A DNA stretch of 64,000 bases from Acanthococcus lagerstroemiae (lineage: Eukaryota > Arthropoda > Insecta > Hemiptera > Eriococcidae): assembly GCA_031841125.1 (NCBI GenBank), contig CM063114.1, forward strand, positions 9,114,001-9,178,000, written 5' to 3'. How positions within the stretch are numbered: position 1 is the stretch's first letter; each line of letters opens with the position of its first letter. Made by a program: the position numbers and the translations under genes. The notes beneath the pieces are model-generated. The model saw nothing but the letters and a program-made list of their open reading frames with translations, had not been told where the DNA came from and ran no database searches. Of this stretch, positions 49,477 to 61,993 are shown one piece after another.

Positions 49477-49902
49477 CAGGGTTTCTACCAAATTCGAATT
49501 TCGAAAAGATATGACTTTATATGACTCGAAATTGGGACAAAGGCTGTTGCTTTAACACTGTTGAACTACCCCCCCCCCCCCCCCGCCGGTCTAAAAAAAG
49601 AAACATGGATGTCATTTGTCAACTGATCTAATGCTGAATCTAAAGAGCTGAGAGGTGCCTAGATTTTTTAACTGTTAGCATCGATGTCGCTTGAGTTGTA
49701 ATTTTCAAATTTCAAGGCATGTTAAAAAATGAGCAAATAATTAATTTTCTTTCCTGAACTTTATATATTATTGTGAATTTAGATAACTTTTTTTCTCCTT
49801 CTTCCAATATTTATATGACTTGGACTGAAAATATAAGACTTTATATGACCACTTCTCAAATATAGCACTTTATATGACTTTATATCACCGGTAGAAACCC
49901 TG
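49477..49902. mobile_element. hAT-like MITE
   Basis: A 426-bp segment starts CAGGGTTTCTACC and ends GGTAGAAACCCTG, perfect 13-bp inverted repeats. ATGTC directly flanks both sides (49472-49476 and 49903-49907). The interior repeats 'atatgactttatatgac' and includes a C16 tract. The ends suit hAT, although only five bases of duplication are visible. Confidence 0.8.
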
Positions 49903-50088
49903 ATGTCTTGAATTTCGTCTCTAAATTCTCTCCAGACGCTTTTATTTGCTTTTGGCTTAAACTTTTGACCTTGAAAAATACGGATTTGGCTTCCTGCTTT
50001 CGGCTTTGAAGGAAAATTCGGCTGGCTTTCGGCTTTTTGGCTTCTTTAGTCTTTACTGATAAAAATACTTAATTTCTGTTGCCCAATA

Positions 50089-51027
50089 AGGTAAGGTGGT
50101 ACACAATGGCACATGGTACTCAGTGGCACAGTCGAATCTTCTGAAAGACTATTAGCGCTATCTGAGCAAAATAATTAGGGAAGGTGTGGATTCAGATTTC
50201 CTATTCGGACACTCTGCTGATGGCGGAGGCAAAAGCAGTGTTTTCGTGAGGGGGAAAAAAAACTGAATTTCTCACCTGAAAGTACAGACCCGAAAAATTT
50301 TGTTTTGTTGTCTGGTGTCCGCATATTGAATGTTTACAAATTTTACCTGAAAGAGGGAAGTTTTCTCAGTCTACTGATACCAAATTCCGCTGAAAAAAAG
50401 TGATTTAAGAGCCTCAAATAAAAAAGATGAAAAACTAGTCAGGGTGGGACACAATGGCACACCTGTAGTTATCAACAAAAAAGAAAACAATGCGATGCAT
50501 TTTTATCAGCACGTACTGATAAATCGAGTATGTATGAATTCATTTACATTGATGAGTGTGCATAATTATAATTATTTTCATAAAAATGGGTTTTTTCACT
50601 TTTCCTGCAATATCAGATAGAGCGTACATACGGAAAGCCGATATGATATGAGTTTTGACAACTCCCTGTGCCACTGGCACAAGCCGTCAGCATAATTTTG
50701 ATGTTGACTTATCCGTATATAATGTTCATTAACAATATAGTTCGAGTTTCTATGCATAATCGTTGCTTTTTCATGCATTTTTATATGTGTGCCATTCTGT
50801 ACCAGGAGGTGTGCCATTGTGTACCTGAAATGGTACACCATGGCACAAAAATTCGAATTTGTTTTTTTTTATGTTGTGCTTGATCTAATAGCTCAACTTT
50901 CTTCAAAAAATCACCAAATGTGCGCAATAATCTTAGTTACACATGAAAATTTTTTTTTATATTATGCATTTGGAGGGGAGTAATGGGGCCAGAAGTATTT
51001 TTTGTGCCATTGTGTACCACCTTACCT
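50089..51027. mobile_element. TA-duplicating inverted-repeat element
   Basis: A 939-bp element is flanked by TA. Its ends are AGGTAAGGTGGTACACAATG and its complement, continuing to GGCACA. Related words recur inside ('ggtgggacacaatggcacac' at 50446, and an inverted pair near 50805-50845), so it may have grown by internal duplication. A TA duplication is typical of Tc1/mariner-like MITEs. It interrupts a low-complexity 'ggcttttggctt' region (49957-51340). Confidence 0.82.
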
Positions 51028-53639
51028 TACCCAAAAGCCAAAACATGTTCTAATAAAAAATAATGTTGCTGATATTTTAAGCTGAAATTTGTCGTCAACT
51101 GACACCTGAGCTGAAGTCTTAAGGTTTAAGGAGGGAAAATGCAGCTTTCAAAAATATCACACACAAGGAAAATTGATGAAAGCTCACGAATTTATAGGTT
51201 TTTGAGAAGCCAAAAGAAAGCTGGAAAAATTTGGCTTCTTTTGGCTTTTGGCTTGTGAAGGTACAAATAAAGCTGGCTTTCAGCTTTTCTCTTATCAGTA
51301 AAAATTTGGCTGAATTTGGCATTTGGTTGACTGCAATGCACTGCCCATGGGGACCGTCAAATTGTAGGTTCGCTAGCATCGATTGAAGAAAAACTGATGA
51401 GGAAACGGGGTCGAAAAGGGGAGTTCAAGTGTTTTTTCAAAATATCTCGAGAATAAATGCGGTTAACGGAAATTTGAAAAGAACATGCCTCGTAGCAAAT
51501 TAAATTTCCTTTCAGATGAGCTCATTTTTCATCGAAATCCAAGTGATTTTCTTTTTCGCATAAAAATAGCATTGCATCGTTCTTGTTGTTGTTGTTGGCC
51601 CAGTCCGGATTGAGCGAACGTTCGAGGAACTGCCAGCCAATTATTTCTGCCGTCATCACTATCAACCTGACGTAATCTTTAACGAAGTGAAGAAAACAAA
51701 TTTTTGACAAAAGGGTTATTTTCAACCACTTTTAATGACGTTTCTGGAGTAGTTACGGAAAAATTTCGAAGAACCTTCTTCAAGTGAAATGTAGCCAGTA
51801 ATACATTTTGTTTGGAACAGTTTTTGGTAAAAACAATATTTATTGACTTACCGAGAAATTTGAGAACCTAGGGGAGATAAAGTTCCCTTCGGATTCCCAG
51901 CTACTTTAGGTATGTGTTAGGGTGCCCATTTGGAAAACTATGCCAAATTTCAGATTTCCAAGAACTTTCGCACTGTTACTGGACTACAAAGGGTGTTCGT
52001 CGGATGTTATTCAGGAAATTTAGAGGAACTGTCATCACCACTGCCCCTGTCACTTTCTACATCCATCTAACACCGGATAAACTGGTCTGTCAGAAAGAAA
52101 TGAGTAACGTACGTGAACGGTAACTTTTCTTAAGAAAGTGGGTACATATACCGATGGAAAGAAGGCCGCTTGGAAGTATTGTTCTCTCGGTTCCGTAGAT
52201 CTACCTTTCCGCCCCTGGTTCAGAATATCAATGTGTTCGTGATATTTGACCAAAAAATGTAGCCTATGGGCGGTGAAATAATACAAGGGGCAACGCAAAC
52301 ATCAAACACTAAAAAGTGGCAGAAGGCAAATACACGGTATCAAGCCGTGAATAGGCCGTACATACCGATTTGTTATATCCTACAAGTTCAATACGATCTA
52401 TACCCCATCTCGTCTGGGCTACTCTGTTTTACCCTCGCCGAGTTATTCGGCGCGATAAAAGAAATTCCGAAGGTAGCTAGACTGACGTACAAACACACGA
52501 TGCTCGTGGTAGGATTTTTCTCATATAACTCTGTTATAATAACGACGACGACGATGACGACCGAGTCCGAGAACCCCGTTAATTCGTCAACCAAGTATAC
52601 GTCGGCTTCCACAATAGAATGGAATATCGTTGAAAACAAAAACGAAGTCCCCGAAAAAAATATAGTTAGCGTCTCGACAGAACTTCGATATATTTTTCGT
52701 GTAACGCACCGCGACGAGCCATTGTAAAACAACCCCATTACCGCGTACTTTTTTCCTCCCCAGACGACAGACGTCGGGAACACGTCGAGAGTAGACGGTG
52801 ACAGAAAAACACAAAAGTTCCCGAAGAGGAAGGAAGAAAAAAAGAAATACCGATATGCTAAGTGTGAGAACTTGGAAACATTGTATCCCGAAAACTTCAG
52901 ACCGCGCCAAGATACACCGCGGCCTTTGAATTCCGCAAGACAGAGTGAATGGGCTCGTACTCCTTGCAAATTCAGTCGAGTAAGGCTCCAGGACCGTGTT
53001 ACTGGCAAGGCACTCGAAACTCGATGAATTCGTTTGCTAAATTATCGGGTATCGAAACCACCACGAGAGGAAAGCATTTCCAACCACCATGAGAGCGGGG
53101 GAAAGGACTGATGAGCATCTATAGAGCTCCTGTGGTAATGAGGGGGGGGGGAAGAGGAAAACTTGAGTTCCACTTTGCGGTGTCGGTCGGGTTTCTTACG
53201 CCTCTACCTCTTCTCGTTCGCGTTTCTGAACACTTGAGCTTAGCTACCGTCTCCCACTTACCTTATTGGAAACAACTTATCCGAGCAAGTGATCTAGGAT
53301 CTGAGAATAAAAATCACCCTGCTTTTGATATTGAACCAAGTCAATAGAGAAGTTACGAGTCTCTTGTTATGTGAAAACCTAGCCTCCTTCATCTTCTCCA
53401 CCTTTACGATAAGCTGGGGGCGACGATACCAAATTCGATGTAATTTTCTAATCAGCCTTCACTCTACATCATGAGCTAAAGGAACCATGGGTCTGAAGTG
53501 AACTCGACTAAAGAGGAGCGCCTAGTAAATGCAGGTAGAAAATGGGAAAACTCGATAGGAGGAGGAGAGAAATAAAAAAAGGAAGAAGGAAATAAGACAA
53601 GAGTCCAATTTCCCGAGAAAAAAATTCACACCTCATATT

Positions 53640-53715
53640 ACTGATGCGATACTCAAAAGAGTAGTTTCCGAGGCCAGGGGTGCGGTGTCTGGGGAGCTGC
53701 GTGTATTATCATAGG
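53640..53715 (+). repeat. dispersed repeat, copy 6
   Basis: Reads 'ctgatgcgatactcaaaaga', 'gtagtttccgaggccagggg' and 'tgcggtgtctggggagctgc', the cleanest copy of the family core. The copy at 13631-13735 (minus strand, inside the satellite) is its closest match. Confidence 0.7.
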
Positions 53716-54414
53716 CTTCACCAAATGATTAGAATAAGGGGGAGGGGCTTTCATATCCGACTTCAACCAGAGTTAGCGTTCTGATCTGAGTCCTTTTTGA
53801 TTCTCATTGACAAGGTATCACCCAGTCATACAAGTCATACAGAAGTCCTAAAATTGAGGCAGTGATCATACCAGTCATGTAAGTCGTACCAAAGTCATAC
53901 AATGTCAGTAATTACTAACAAATTTAGTAATTCTTCCTAAACAGTCGGAATATTTCTTATCAAAATATGGCCACATTGAAATTCAATTGAAAATTTGTGT
54001 TCTTTACAACATTCTTTGCAATAATTCTTTAGTTTTTGTTTGCAATTGGCATGTTTCTGAAATTTTTTCTTCTTCTCGAAATCGAATTCTGTTCAGACGT
54101 GAACATGATCCGAAAAAGGAAGGTCGTACAAAAGGAAATTCGTACGTGATAGGCAGCCCGATTGATCAATTTCAAGGATCTGGAACCTCCATTAAAATTG
54201 AAGTCGCTCCGAGCTGGCTCGGCCGGCTCCGGAGCAAATTTTAAGTTCGCTGTGACCTCGGTCAAGGTATGAAATTAGCGGCAGCCTCGATAAATAATTC
54301 TCACCGGGCCCTCGTCTCGACAAATAATTTCTATTAGACTCCGGTTCCGGCAAATCATTTTTACTGGTCGGCAGCTCCAGCTCGCCAACAGTCCAGGCAT
54401 TTTAGGAAATGAAA

Positions 54415-54610
54415 AGGGAAAAATTGCTACAGAGTTCAAACTTGGCATGATTCTCAAGGACAACTCCCTAATAAACACACTAAAACCCTCTGCCCCGCAG
54501 GGGTGAGCGTGACCCCCTAGAGCTGAAAACCCGAACCAAAAAACTGTTTTTTTGGCCGTAGCTCCACAAATATTGATTTATTTGCGAACATACTCTATGT
54601 CTCAATATTT
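54415..54610 (+). repeat. dispersed duplicated segment, copy A
   Basis: Matches 57945-58115 in direct orientation: 'aaattgctacagagtt', 'ggcatgattctcaag', 'taataaacacactaaaaccc', 'gccccgcaggggt', 'ccctagagctgaaaa' and 'aatattgattta'. No coding potential. Confidence 0.75.
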
Positions 54611-56492
54611 CCTCCTCCAACTATTTTCAGCATTATGGATTGCCCCAGTCAGTCCAAATACTGCCGATCCGCCCCCGGGAGTATGATTACCTAGTTTTTG
54701 ATTTTTCATACCATGCCACGTTCTCAGTTACCTGGACATTTGGTTCCCCTGCACCGTCAATTGTGCCCCAGAAATGTAACATCGTGTCTAGAAATTTAGT
54801 TTCCAGAATTTCTTTCTGCTACAGCGTTAAAGTTTTTGTAAGTGTTTAAGAAAACAAACTGAATCTTGTCGTTTGATTCCTAGTCCCTGCAGAACTATTT
54901 TCTACCTCACACGTGGCTGGCGAGTCTACCATCAGATTAGTCTTGTTGACTGAGCCAAAAGCATGTACTGCAAAAAGAATGAAAAGAGTAGCTGGATGCA
55001 ATGTGTCCTTTGTGGACCAGGCTTCTCGCCGAAAAGCGAGCAACCCGCGATGTCCCCCCCCCCCCGCCACCACATTTTACAACACATCCCTTGTTTCTGT
55101 TTACCTAGAACGAAATGGTGACCGTTAGGACGAATCGAAATCTGTTTCTGTTTGACGGAAGACAAGAAAGGCAATGACATTTTTACGAGAGGTTTCTACA
55201 CGAAGCCTATGGCGCTTGGTTCCTTTTTTTTTTTTTTTTGTATATTTCCGTCTTTGTCCGTCCATTTCATTCAAAGAATCACCGAGCGGAGATCTATTTA
55301 TTATGCTTTCGTTTTACAGTCATTCTAAGAATTTAAAGAGAATAATAAAAATAACAGAATTTTAAGAAAAAAGGACCACTTAAGGAAAGAATGAACGAAG
55401 AACTGGTATACTGTGCACGGTGCGGCGACGAAGAGCGAGAGGGGACTCCAGACTGTTCCTAGCTGAAGGCGAAGAATTCTCACATTCACCACAATCTGGT
55501 TTTTCGTGAATGAAGTGCGAGATCACTTCTCCTTGAAGAACAACGCGAAAGGGCGAATGAGGCGGGACCGGTCCTTTTATTTTAGTTAATAAATCTATCA
55601 GTTTTTATTTCGGGAGAAGATGCGATAAAAATTGAAAGAAAGCACTGGCACTGCACCACCGCCGTTCTCTTCGTGCACACACGAATGTATAGAATGTAAA
55701 ACGAACACCGAATACGATTAAAGCAACACTTTCGATGTTCCGAATGGTCAGGAGATGTGTGGCAGTGTGGCGTTTGTTATACACATACCCGAATAATGTT
55801 TAAAAAGTTGGTGAAGGCGCCAAACGCGCAACCGGTGAATAATGAAAAGGCATTCCTCGGTGCGAAGGTATTCAGGGGTCGGTAAAATAGGCGAGGAAAA
55901 TTGAAGGTTCTAGACCGGTTCTTCGATGCTGCAACCCCGATCGCACGTTTCGATATCGCACCTCGAGCCTGGACATGTGTAGCTTTCGACTTTGGACGTA
56001 GACTTACGCCCAGGGGGAGCGCCCTCGTAATCCCTAGAAATCCACCCTTCCCCTCGGAAAACCGGGAAAATTGTGCTAGTGAAAGTATTTCAGCGTTTTC
56101 ATACTCCCCCCCCTCCTCCATTAGCCTGCCGGTTTTCACCGTGGACATGAATCATTTTCGTCCGGACGACGTGCCGTTGGGCTGGGACCGAGCAAACGGT
56201 ACTATCGCCCCGAGACTGATTTGCTTGTTTATTCGCATATAGTCGCGACCACTGACGTCATTACTTTCGGTTCGGTTGGAAATGTAGTCTGATAAGGCTT
56301 TAACGATCAGCTGACCGTTTTTTTTTTAAATATTTTTCACATAGCCACAATATGGTCGTGTAATCAATGCCGATAGGAAACACATACAGGGAAAAAAAAA
56401 CGCTAAAGCATGTCTGTGCCGGTCGTGGCTGCCTCGTTTCTCGTTACATTTTATGCCAATGCAAGGAAAATGGTGACAGCGGCGGATCATAA

Positions 56493-57013
56493 TTATGAAA
56501 AATTCCGAGAGCCGTTGTCAGCGGTTATACACGGTCTATTGTTGTAGCGGCGCACCGAGCTCATCGATATAAATATAACGCGTGTACCCAGAAATGGCAA
56601 AATGGATTTGGAACCGGTATGAGAAACAGTAGCGGACTTGGGGCGAAAGTCACCGCGGTAGCCAACATCCCGAAGCTCTGTAATCTGTGTGGGAGCGGGT
56701 CGATTGAGGTTGCCTGATAATAGAGGATGGCAGTTGTAGCGCTGTGTTGCACCAGAACCTGTCCACGAGGGGTGGAAAGGCGAGAGTCCCAAGATGGGTG
56801 TTTTGCGTTGAAGTCACCACCAAGGATCCACTTCTGGCCCAGATGTTGGAAGAGGTCGATGAAATATGATTCTAAAGGAGGGTGTCGTGGTGGACAGAAA
56901 AGGGGAAATGAAATTTTCTTACCGACTTGGTCAGTGATGATGGCTTTCGGAGGTTTTCCCATGTCCCTTATCGTGTCTGTAAGTTGCGGGTCCGAACTTA
57001 ATTGAGGTAACAA
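56493..57013 (-). pseudogene. Jockey-like LINE endonuclease remnant
   Basis: The minus-strand frame from 57013 carries FPLFCPPRHPP, then LFQHLGQKWILGGDFNAKHP and SWDSRLSTPRG. This is the central part of the AP-endonuclease domain of Jockey-type LINEs, whose catalytic asparagine-containing GGDFNAKH block is intact here. Family members then read toward the SDH active-site block; here the frame degrades and I cannot find that block, nor a reverse transcriptase. The enzyme would nick target DNA to prime reverse transcription. It lies inside the cyclin D intron in the same orientation as the gene. Confidence 0.85.
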
Positions 57014-57944
57014 GAAAGTTTCATCATGTTGCTATTTTACTGGAAACAGAGCCGGAAAAAAACGAACTAGATCAAAAGCAGAGAGGGACCTGGCGCCGAA
57101 GCCAATTTCAGAATTGTACTTGAGCTGGAGCGAAGTTCCGACACCGCTCTTCAATTCTCTCACTCCCTCTTGACCTCTCTCTGTATCCACGTCCTTCCTC
57201 CTAGAAATAACCGTGACCGGGGCAAAAACCACGTTTCTGAAAGAGGCCGAGCCATCGAGAATTTTGTGCAAGGCCGACGCCTTCCTGTAGCCGGAGTCAC
57301 TTTCAAAATTTTCAGCCGGAACTGAATTCCAACGTGCTCCGGAGCCAGGTTTTGGGGCTGGCTCAGAGTTCCTGATCACATCAACCGAACAAATACACGT
57401 GACAACATCTGACCAAATATTATCAAAAATGAGCGATCTGATTAATATTCTGTTTTTTAGGATGTGCCAATTCACTTCGAACTCCATTGAAGATGGCGTA
57501 ATAGCTGAAAGCGCTATGGACAGCAGAAAAAAAAAGTGAATGGGCACACTCTAAAATCAGAATATTACCAAGTTGACTCACACTCCAACATGGACACTAA
57601 TCTCATTAAAATCGATAACCTGAGATCACAATTCCTGGCATTGGACCAAAACACTTTTCATTAAACATTGCAAGGAATGAAATCAACCAAAAATGACAAG
57701 AATAATCAAAATATGACAGAAACTGACTGAAAATAGACCGAATTAAGAGTAACGAAAACGACTTAATTTGTCTGCAATAACGGCTCCTACTTCTGCTACA
57801 GCCTTTCACCGTTCCTTTCCACCCCCCACCCCCCACCTGCCTTCTCCTATTAAAAGCAACCGGGACCGGAGCAAAATCACATTTCTGATGGTGCCGGAGC
57901 CATCAATAATCCTTTTAGGCTAGGAATATTAGACCTAAATATAG

Positions 57945-58115
57945 CATATAAAGGAAAAAATTGCTGCAGAGTTGAAACGTGGCATGATTCTCAAGTATAA
58001 TTCCTTAATAAACATACTGAAACCCCCGCCCCGCAGGGGTAAGCATGATTCCCTAGAGCTGAAAAACCGTACTGAAAAACAGTTTTTTGGCTGTACCTCC
58101 AAAAATATTGATTTA
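57945..58115 (+). repeat. dispersed duplicated segment, copy B
   Basis: Partner of 54415-54610, 3.5 kb away. It is immediately followed by the left arm of the inverted pair at 58140-58272. Confidence 0.75.
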
Positions 58116-58139
58116 TATGTGAAAATATTTCTTACCTAA

Positions 58140-58272
58140 ATTATAGAGCATAAAATTCTCTACAAAAAAGGTCTCTTTCACTTTTGTTATAGGATCAAGA
58201 ACGACCAAGATAATCGACCAAGAAATATCCCAAAATCATCAATACCTCATAGTATTCATATATAGGCTTATT
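58140..58272. repeat. left arm of a 2-kb inverted pair
   Basis: Inverted relative to 60088-60215. Shared words (one strand) are 'gattttgggatatttcttgg', 'tcgattatc', 'cttgatcct', 'aaagagacctttttt' and 'agagaatttt'. The arms bracket the LINE remnant at 58640-59640. Confidence 0.8.
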
Positions 58273-58639
58273 ATATGTATAACTAGCTGACTCGCTTTAC
58301 GGCTCATCAGGACTGTGGGCTAAAGTGAGTTAGATGGGAAAGGGGGAGCAAAAATTGGGGGAAAAAAAGTATTTGACAAAGTTGCAACGGGGTTCAGACC
58401 TCTTGGATACTTACTCTTCAAGCCACATTGCTTTCATTCGGATGATTAATTTGCAGGTTGTTCAGACAAAGGTGTTAGGGTTCTTAAAAATTTAATTTGA
58501 TAATTAGAATGCAGATCTGAATATGGTTTCCAAATACTGAAATCTTTAGGGTAGTCATTAATGTCAGCCTTTTATTTATGTACTTTTACAGTTTGATAAA
58601 TACATACAATAGAAGATATACATTTAGTACCTACTCCGA

Positions 58640-59640
58640 AGTATTGATACCCTTTGGGTATAGGCCTCCACAGCTTTTCCCCATATTTTTCGGTCTTGGG
58701 CTACTTGTCCCTACATTATTCCAGTAATTTTTGTAATATCATCACGCCATTTTGTACTTGGGCTTTCTCTCCTTCTTTGCTTGTTGAAAGATTCCCACTC
58801 ACTGATAATTTTGTTCTATCGTGTCCCTTCTTCATGTGCAATATGTCCAACGTAATCCCATTTCATTTCTTAATCTCCAGCTTACCTCTTTCATAATGCT
58901 CGCTTCCTCTTTTTTTTTTGTTTTTCATCCTAGTATACTTTGTTCTATCCTTCTTACTCACAAATGTAGCGAGGAGATTTTCCTAGGGAGACAAAAATTG
59001 TTAAATTCCCAAACTGACTCAACTCAAAATTCCCGAGTATAAATTTTTTTTTACATTACCTAAGAAGGGGGAAAAAATCAAAATCTCTTTTAACTGGTTG
59101 CATTTTTCCAACTTTTGATCCATCTACTAAAAGTTTTCAACTCCGGCAGAGGTTTAGGGGAGCTTCCCTCTCATGTCGCCCCCCTCAGTTTCATCCTTAT
59201 TCTCACTATAGTAGTTAAGCTTTTTATTCACTTCTTCGTTAAGGCCCACGTTTGAGCTCCATAGGTGAGAATTGGTAGAACGCATCTTTTCAGTATTATT
59301 TTCGTCTTTGTTTTAATCTTCATTTTACCGTTATACACGTTTTTTAAAGTCCAGAAGCTTGCCTATGCTTTATTCTTTTAGTTATCTCTCTATTTGTTCT
59401 GTCTTCAAACGATTGTATCCATCCCAAATAGTTGAATTTAGAGATTCTTTCTATTTCAGTTTCTTGTATTATGGTTTACATTCCCCTTCCATATTGGGTA
59501 GTAATTTTGTTTTACTTATATTCATTTCTGAGCCCACCTTTGCACTTACTTTTGTCAATTTTTCTCCTATTTCCTGTAGCATCATTATAGCCTTGTTTAT
59601 CAGTACCACAATATCTGCAAATGTATCCCCATATTTTCCC
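58640..59640 (-). pseudogene. RTE-like LINE reverse transcriptase remnant
   Basis: Minus strand from about 59636: FADIVVLINKAIMMLQEIG, EKLTKVSAKVGSEMN, ISKTKLLPNMEGE. This is the palm block with YADD reduced to FAD, followed by the usual 'K.N..KTK' region. Near 58900-58645 come WDYVGHIAHEEG, then ESPSTKWRDDI, then QVAQDRKIWGKAVEAYTQ, the C-terminal end of the same protein family as at 6229-6840. Stops and frame changes occur throughout. Confidence 0.87.
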
Positions 59641-60087
59641 ATTCTAGTTTTCTAAATATTTCTTCTAATACGTAATTAAATACATAGAAGGCATTTTGAG
59701 CTTTTATTGAAAATTTCAGATTTTCAATTCCCTTATAATTCCTGAAGGGAGACAGTTACTGCTACCAAATTTTAACATAGTGTATTCAAGAAGTTCAATG
59801 TAAAACAATTCCAAAAAGTTCCAGTTAAAAGAATTGGTGTGAGAGTGAAGTTTCAGACAATTCAGACACTGAAGATCTATTTATATTTTCTGTGCTAAAT
59901 TTTGTGTAGGATAAACATTTTTTAAACATTATCACTTCATATCCCCCTCTCTACTTACACCGCATTGTAAATACTAATCATATCTTTCTATTATCGCTTG
60001 CGTGCATTACAACATTGTTATTATTTCGCTGACCGGCCTCCTAGTACATTATACATATGTGGAGTTTGGGCCCAAGTGACCCATTTA

Positions 60088-60215
60088 CTACTCATATGAA
60101 TACTATGGGGTAGTAATGATTTTGGGATATTTCTTGGTCGATTATCTCAATCAGTCTTGATCCTAGGACGAAAGTAAAAGAGACCTTTTTTGCAGAGAAT
60201 TTTATGCCAATACAA
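60088..60215. repeat. right arm of the 2-kb inverted pair
   Basis: Inverted partner of 58140-58272, with scattered differences. The arms may be ends of a larger element or two independent insertions in opposite directions. Confidence 0.8.
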
Positions 60216-61993
60216 TGAAATTTCTGTGAAGAATGGTCCAATTTTATAAAATCACAACCTCTTACTTAAGAAGATGGGATATGAAAAAGAACAAGGCTAA
60301 CTACATTCTGTAGAAGTTTCAGATCACAGACACTGGCAGCAATGAAACGGGATACTCAGACTAAGTCACAGGCTGTAACCCAGTGATGGCCGAAGTCTGT
60401 TGGTCAAGAATAGAGATTCGTAGACACTGAAACTTATTCCTAATAAAATGCAGCGCGCTGATTGGTGTATTTCGATAAAAAGATGATCAGTGACAAAAAT
60501 ATTCTGCAAAAAAAACTAAAGTTGGGCTCGTCTGAAAGGAACTGATAAGGACTAACACTTAGTTTTCTTCAGTTTTCCATAAAAAAACAATATCGAAGAT
60601 GCTAGAGCTCATTTTACTTGTGCATGTTTTTGTGGTAAAAATACTCTGATCATCTTTTCTTCCACGACACTAGAGCATCTACAGGAATGTTCAAACGCCA
60701 ATACGCAAGAAAAGACTTTGTATGAAGCCTTCGTCTCATTTCTGGCATCATGTTCGGAGGAAATACCTTCTTTCTTATAGTTAGAAAAAAACCGAAAATA
60801 GTTACTTTTATTGGCTTTTAGGGAAAACATCTGAGAAGGCGACTATCTGGCCAGCCTGTCAATCTAGAACGGTTCAGCGATGAGCGATCCAAGTAGGAAA
60901 AAATAAAACAGAAGAGGAAGTCGGATATTAAACCAGCCCCCTGCATGACATTCGAAATGCCGTATACTCAACAATGCTAATGACAACCAACTCCAGCACA
61001 GCGGAATTCACGCATTCGACCGGCTCTTAATAACATCAGTAGTTTTACTACCGAAGATCTCAGATCATTGTCTTTTTCGAAATGTCGTACAGAATACAGC
61101 TTTTTCCTAATTATCCGTTCTTTTTTTTTGTTCTAGATTACAGGATACAAACGTCGTTAATTCCGAACCCTGCAATATTCGATTGCCAACTCTGCGGAAC
61201 GTAATTAACCTTCCAGGGTTTCTTAATTGCAAAAGGCACTTATATTACAGAATGGTACAGGCGTACAGCCCCCGTCTTTTACACTTTTTGGCGCGTGTTC
61301 GACGTTAAAAAGAGATACCATCGGTAAGTAAAAATAAAAAAAAAACTAAAAAAAAAAACGAGAAAGCCAAGAGGTCAAACTATTTTTCACTGCTGCGAGC
61401 ATTATCACGTACTAAACGAAGGTAACAATCATTCCCAAAGATGAATGAAAGATGAAGACCGAATCTGGTTACGAGGACGGAGGCGAGAAAAACAACATTG
61501 TCCGCATTTGGGGAGAGGAAAACGCGACAGCAGCGCGGTACCCGTTTAAAAATGTTAACCAAACCCAACCGGCAAATCTTATCCAGGCATCGCCGAGGGC
61601 CCGAGGGGCCAAAAGTCGGCTTTTTCGAAATAAAAATTAGAAGGAGGAAGAAAAAAAAAAAACAGGAGAAAAGACGACGCTTTTTATCCGACCCATAAAA
61701 GAGAAAATAGTTTAGCTCTGTTCGAACCAGTTTTATTGACGAAATTCCAGCGTCAGGGTCGCTAATCAAACAAACCGCCCGAGTGGTTGGAAAGAGAGAA
61801 GAGAATAGCAGGGAAGAGAAGAGAGAGAGAGACATACGTACTGGAAACTGGACTGGACAATTTAATCGAAGTATTAAAATAAATGCGAACCTAGTTTCTT
61901 ATTTGAATAATTCAATGTAAACTGATCAGTTGGATCAGTTCTTGCACATCGAATGTAATATCCTTCGATTGAACATAATCATCAAGTACTCAC

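Larger units (their letters stand above)
32035..61993 (-). other. CycD: cyclin D intron 2 (about 30 kb)
   Basis: Bounded by donor GTGAGT (61993-61988) and acceptor ttgcag (32040-32035), phase 0, at exactly the CCND1 exon 2/3 position. All repeats listed from 35 to 60 kb lie within it. Stretches where I see nothing specific: 32035-35040, 35390-40430, 41120-43080, 44090-45147, 45738-48170, 51030-53640, 53720-54410, 54620-56490, 57014-57940 and 60216-61993. I found no convincing nested gene; the longest frames (52388-53008, 57032-57547 and 61380-61835, all minus) match no known family. Confidence 0.85.

Noticed and set aside
52388..53008. 206-codon open frame on the minus strand
   Set aside because: No family motif, overlapped by a 153-codon frame on the other strand, and of a length expected by chance about once in such a window.
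57032..57547. 171-codon minus-strand frame with a hydrophobic start
   Set aside because: Lies in GC-rich sequence with words repeated at 54.2 and 57.9 kb; no recognisable domain or splice context.
61380..61835. 151-codon minus-strand frame near exon 2
   Set aside because: Composition is dominated by poly-F/L from T-rich tracts, without homology that I recognise.
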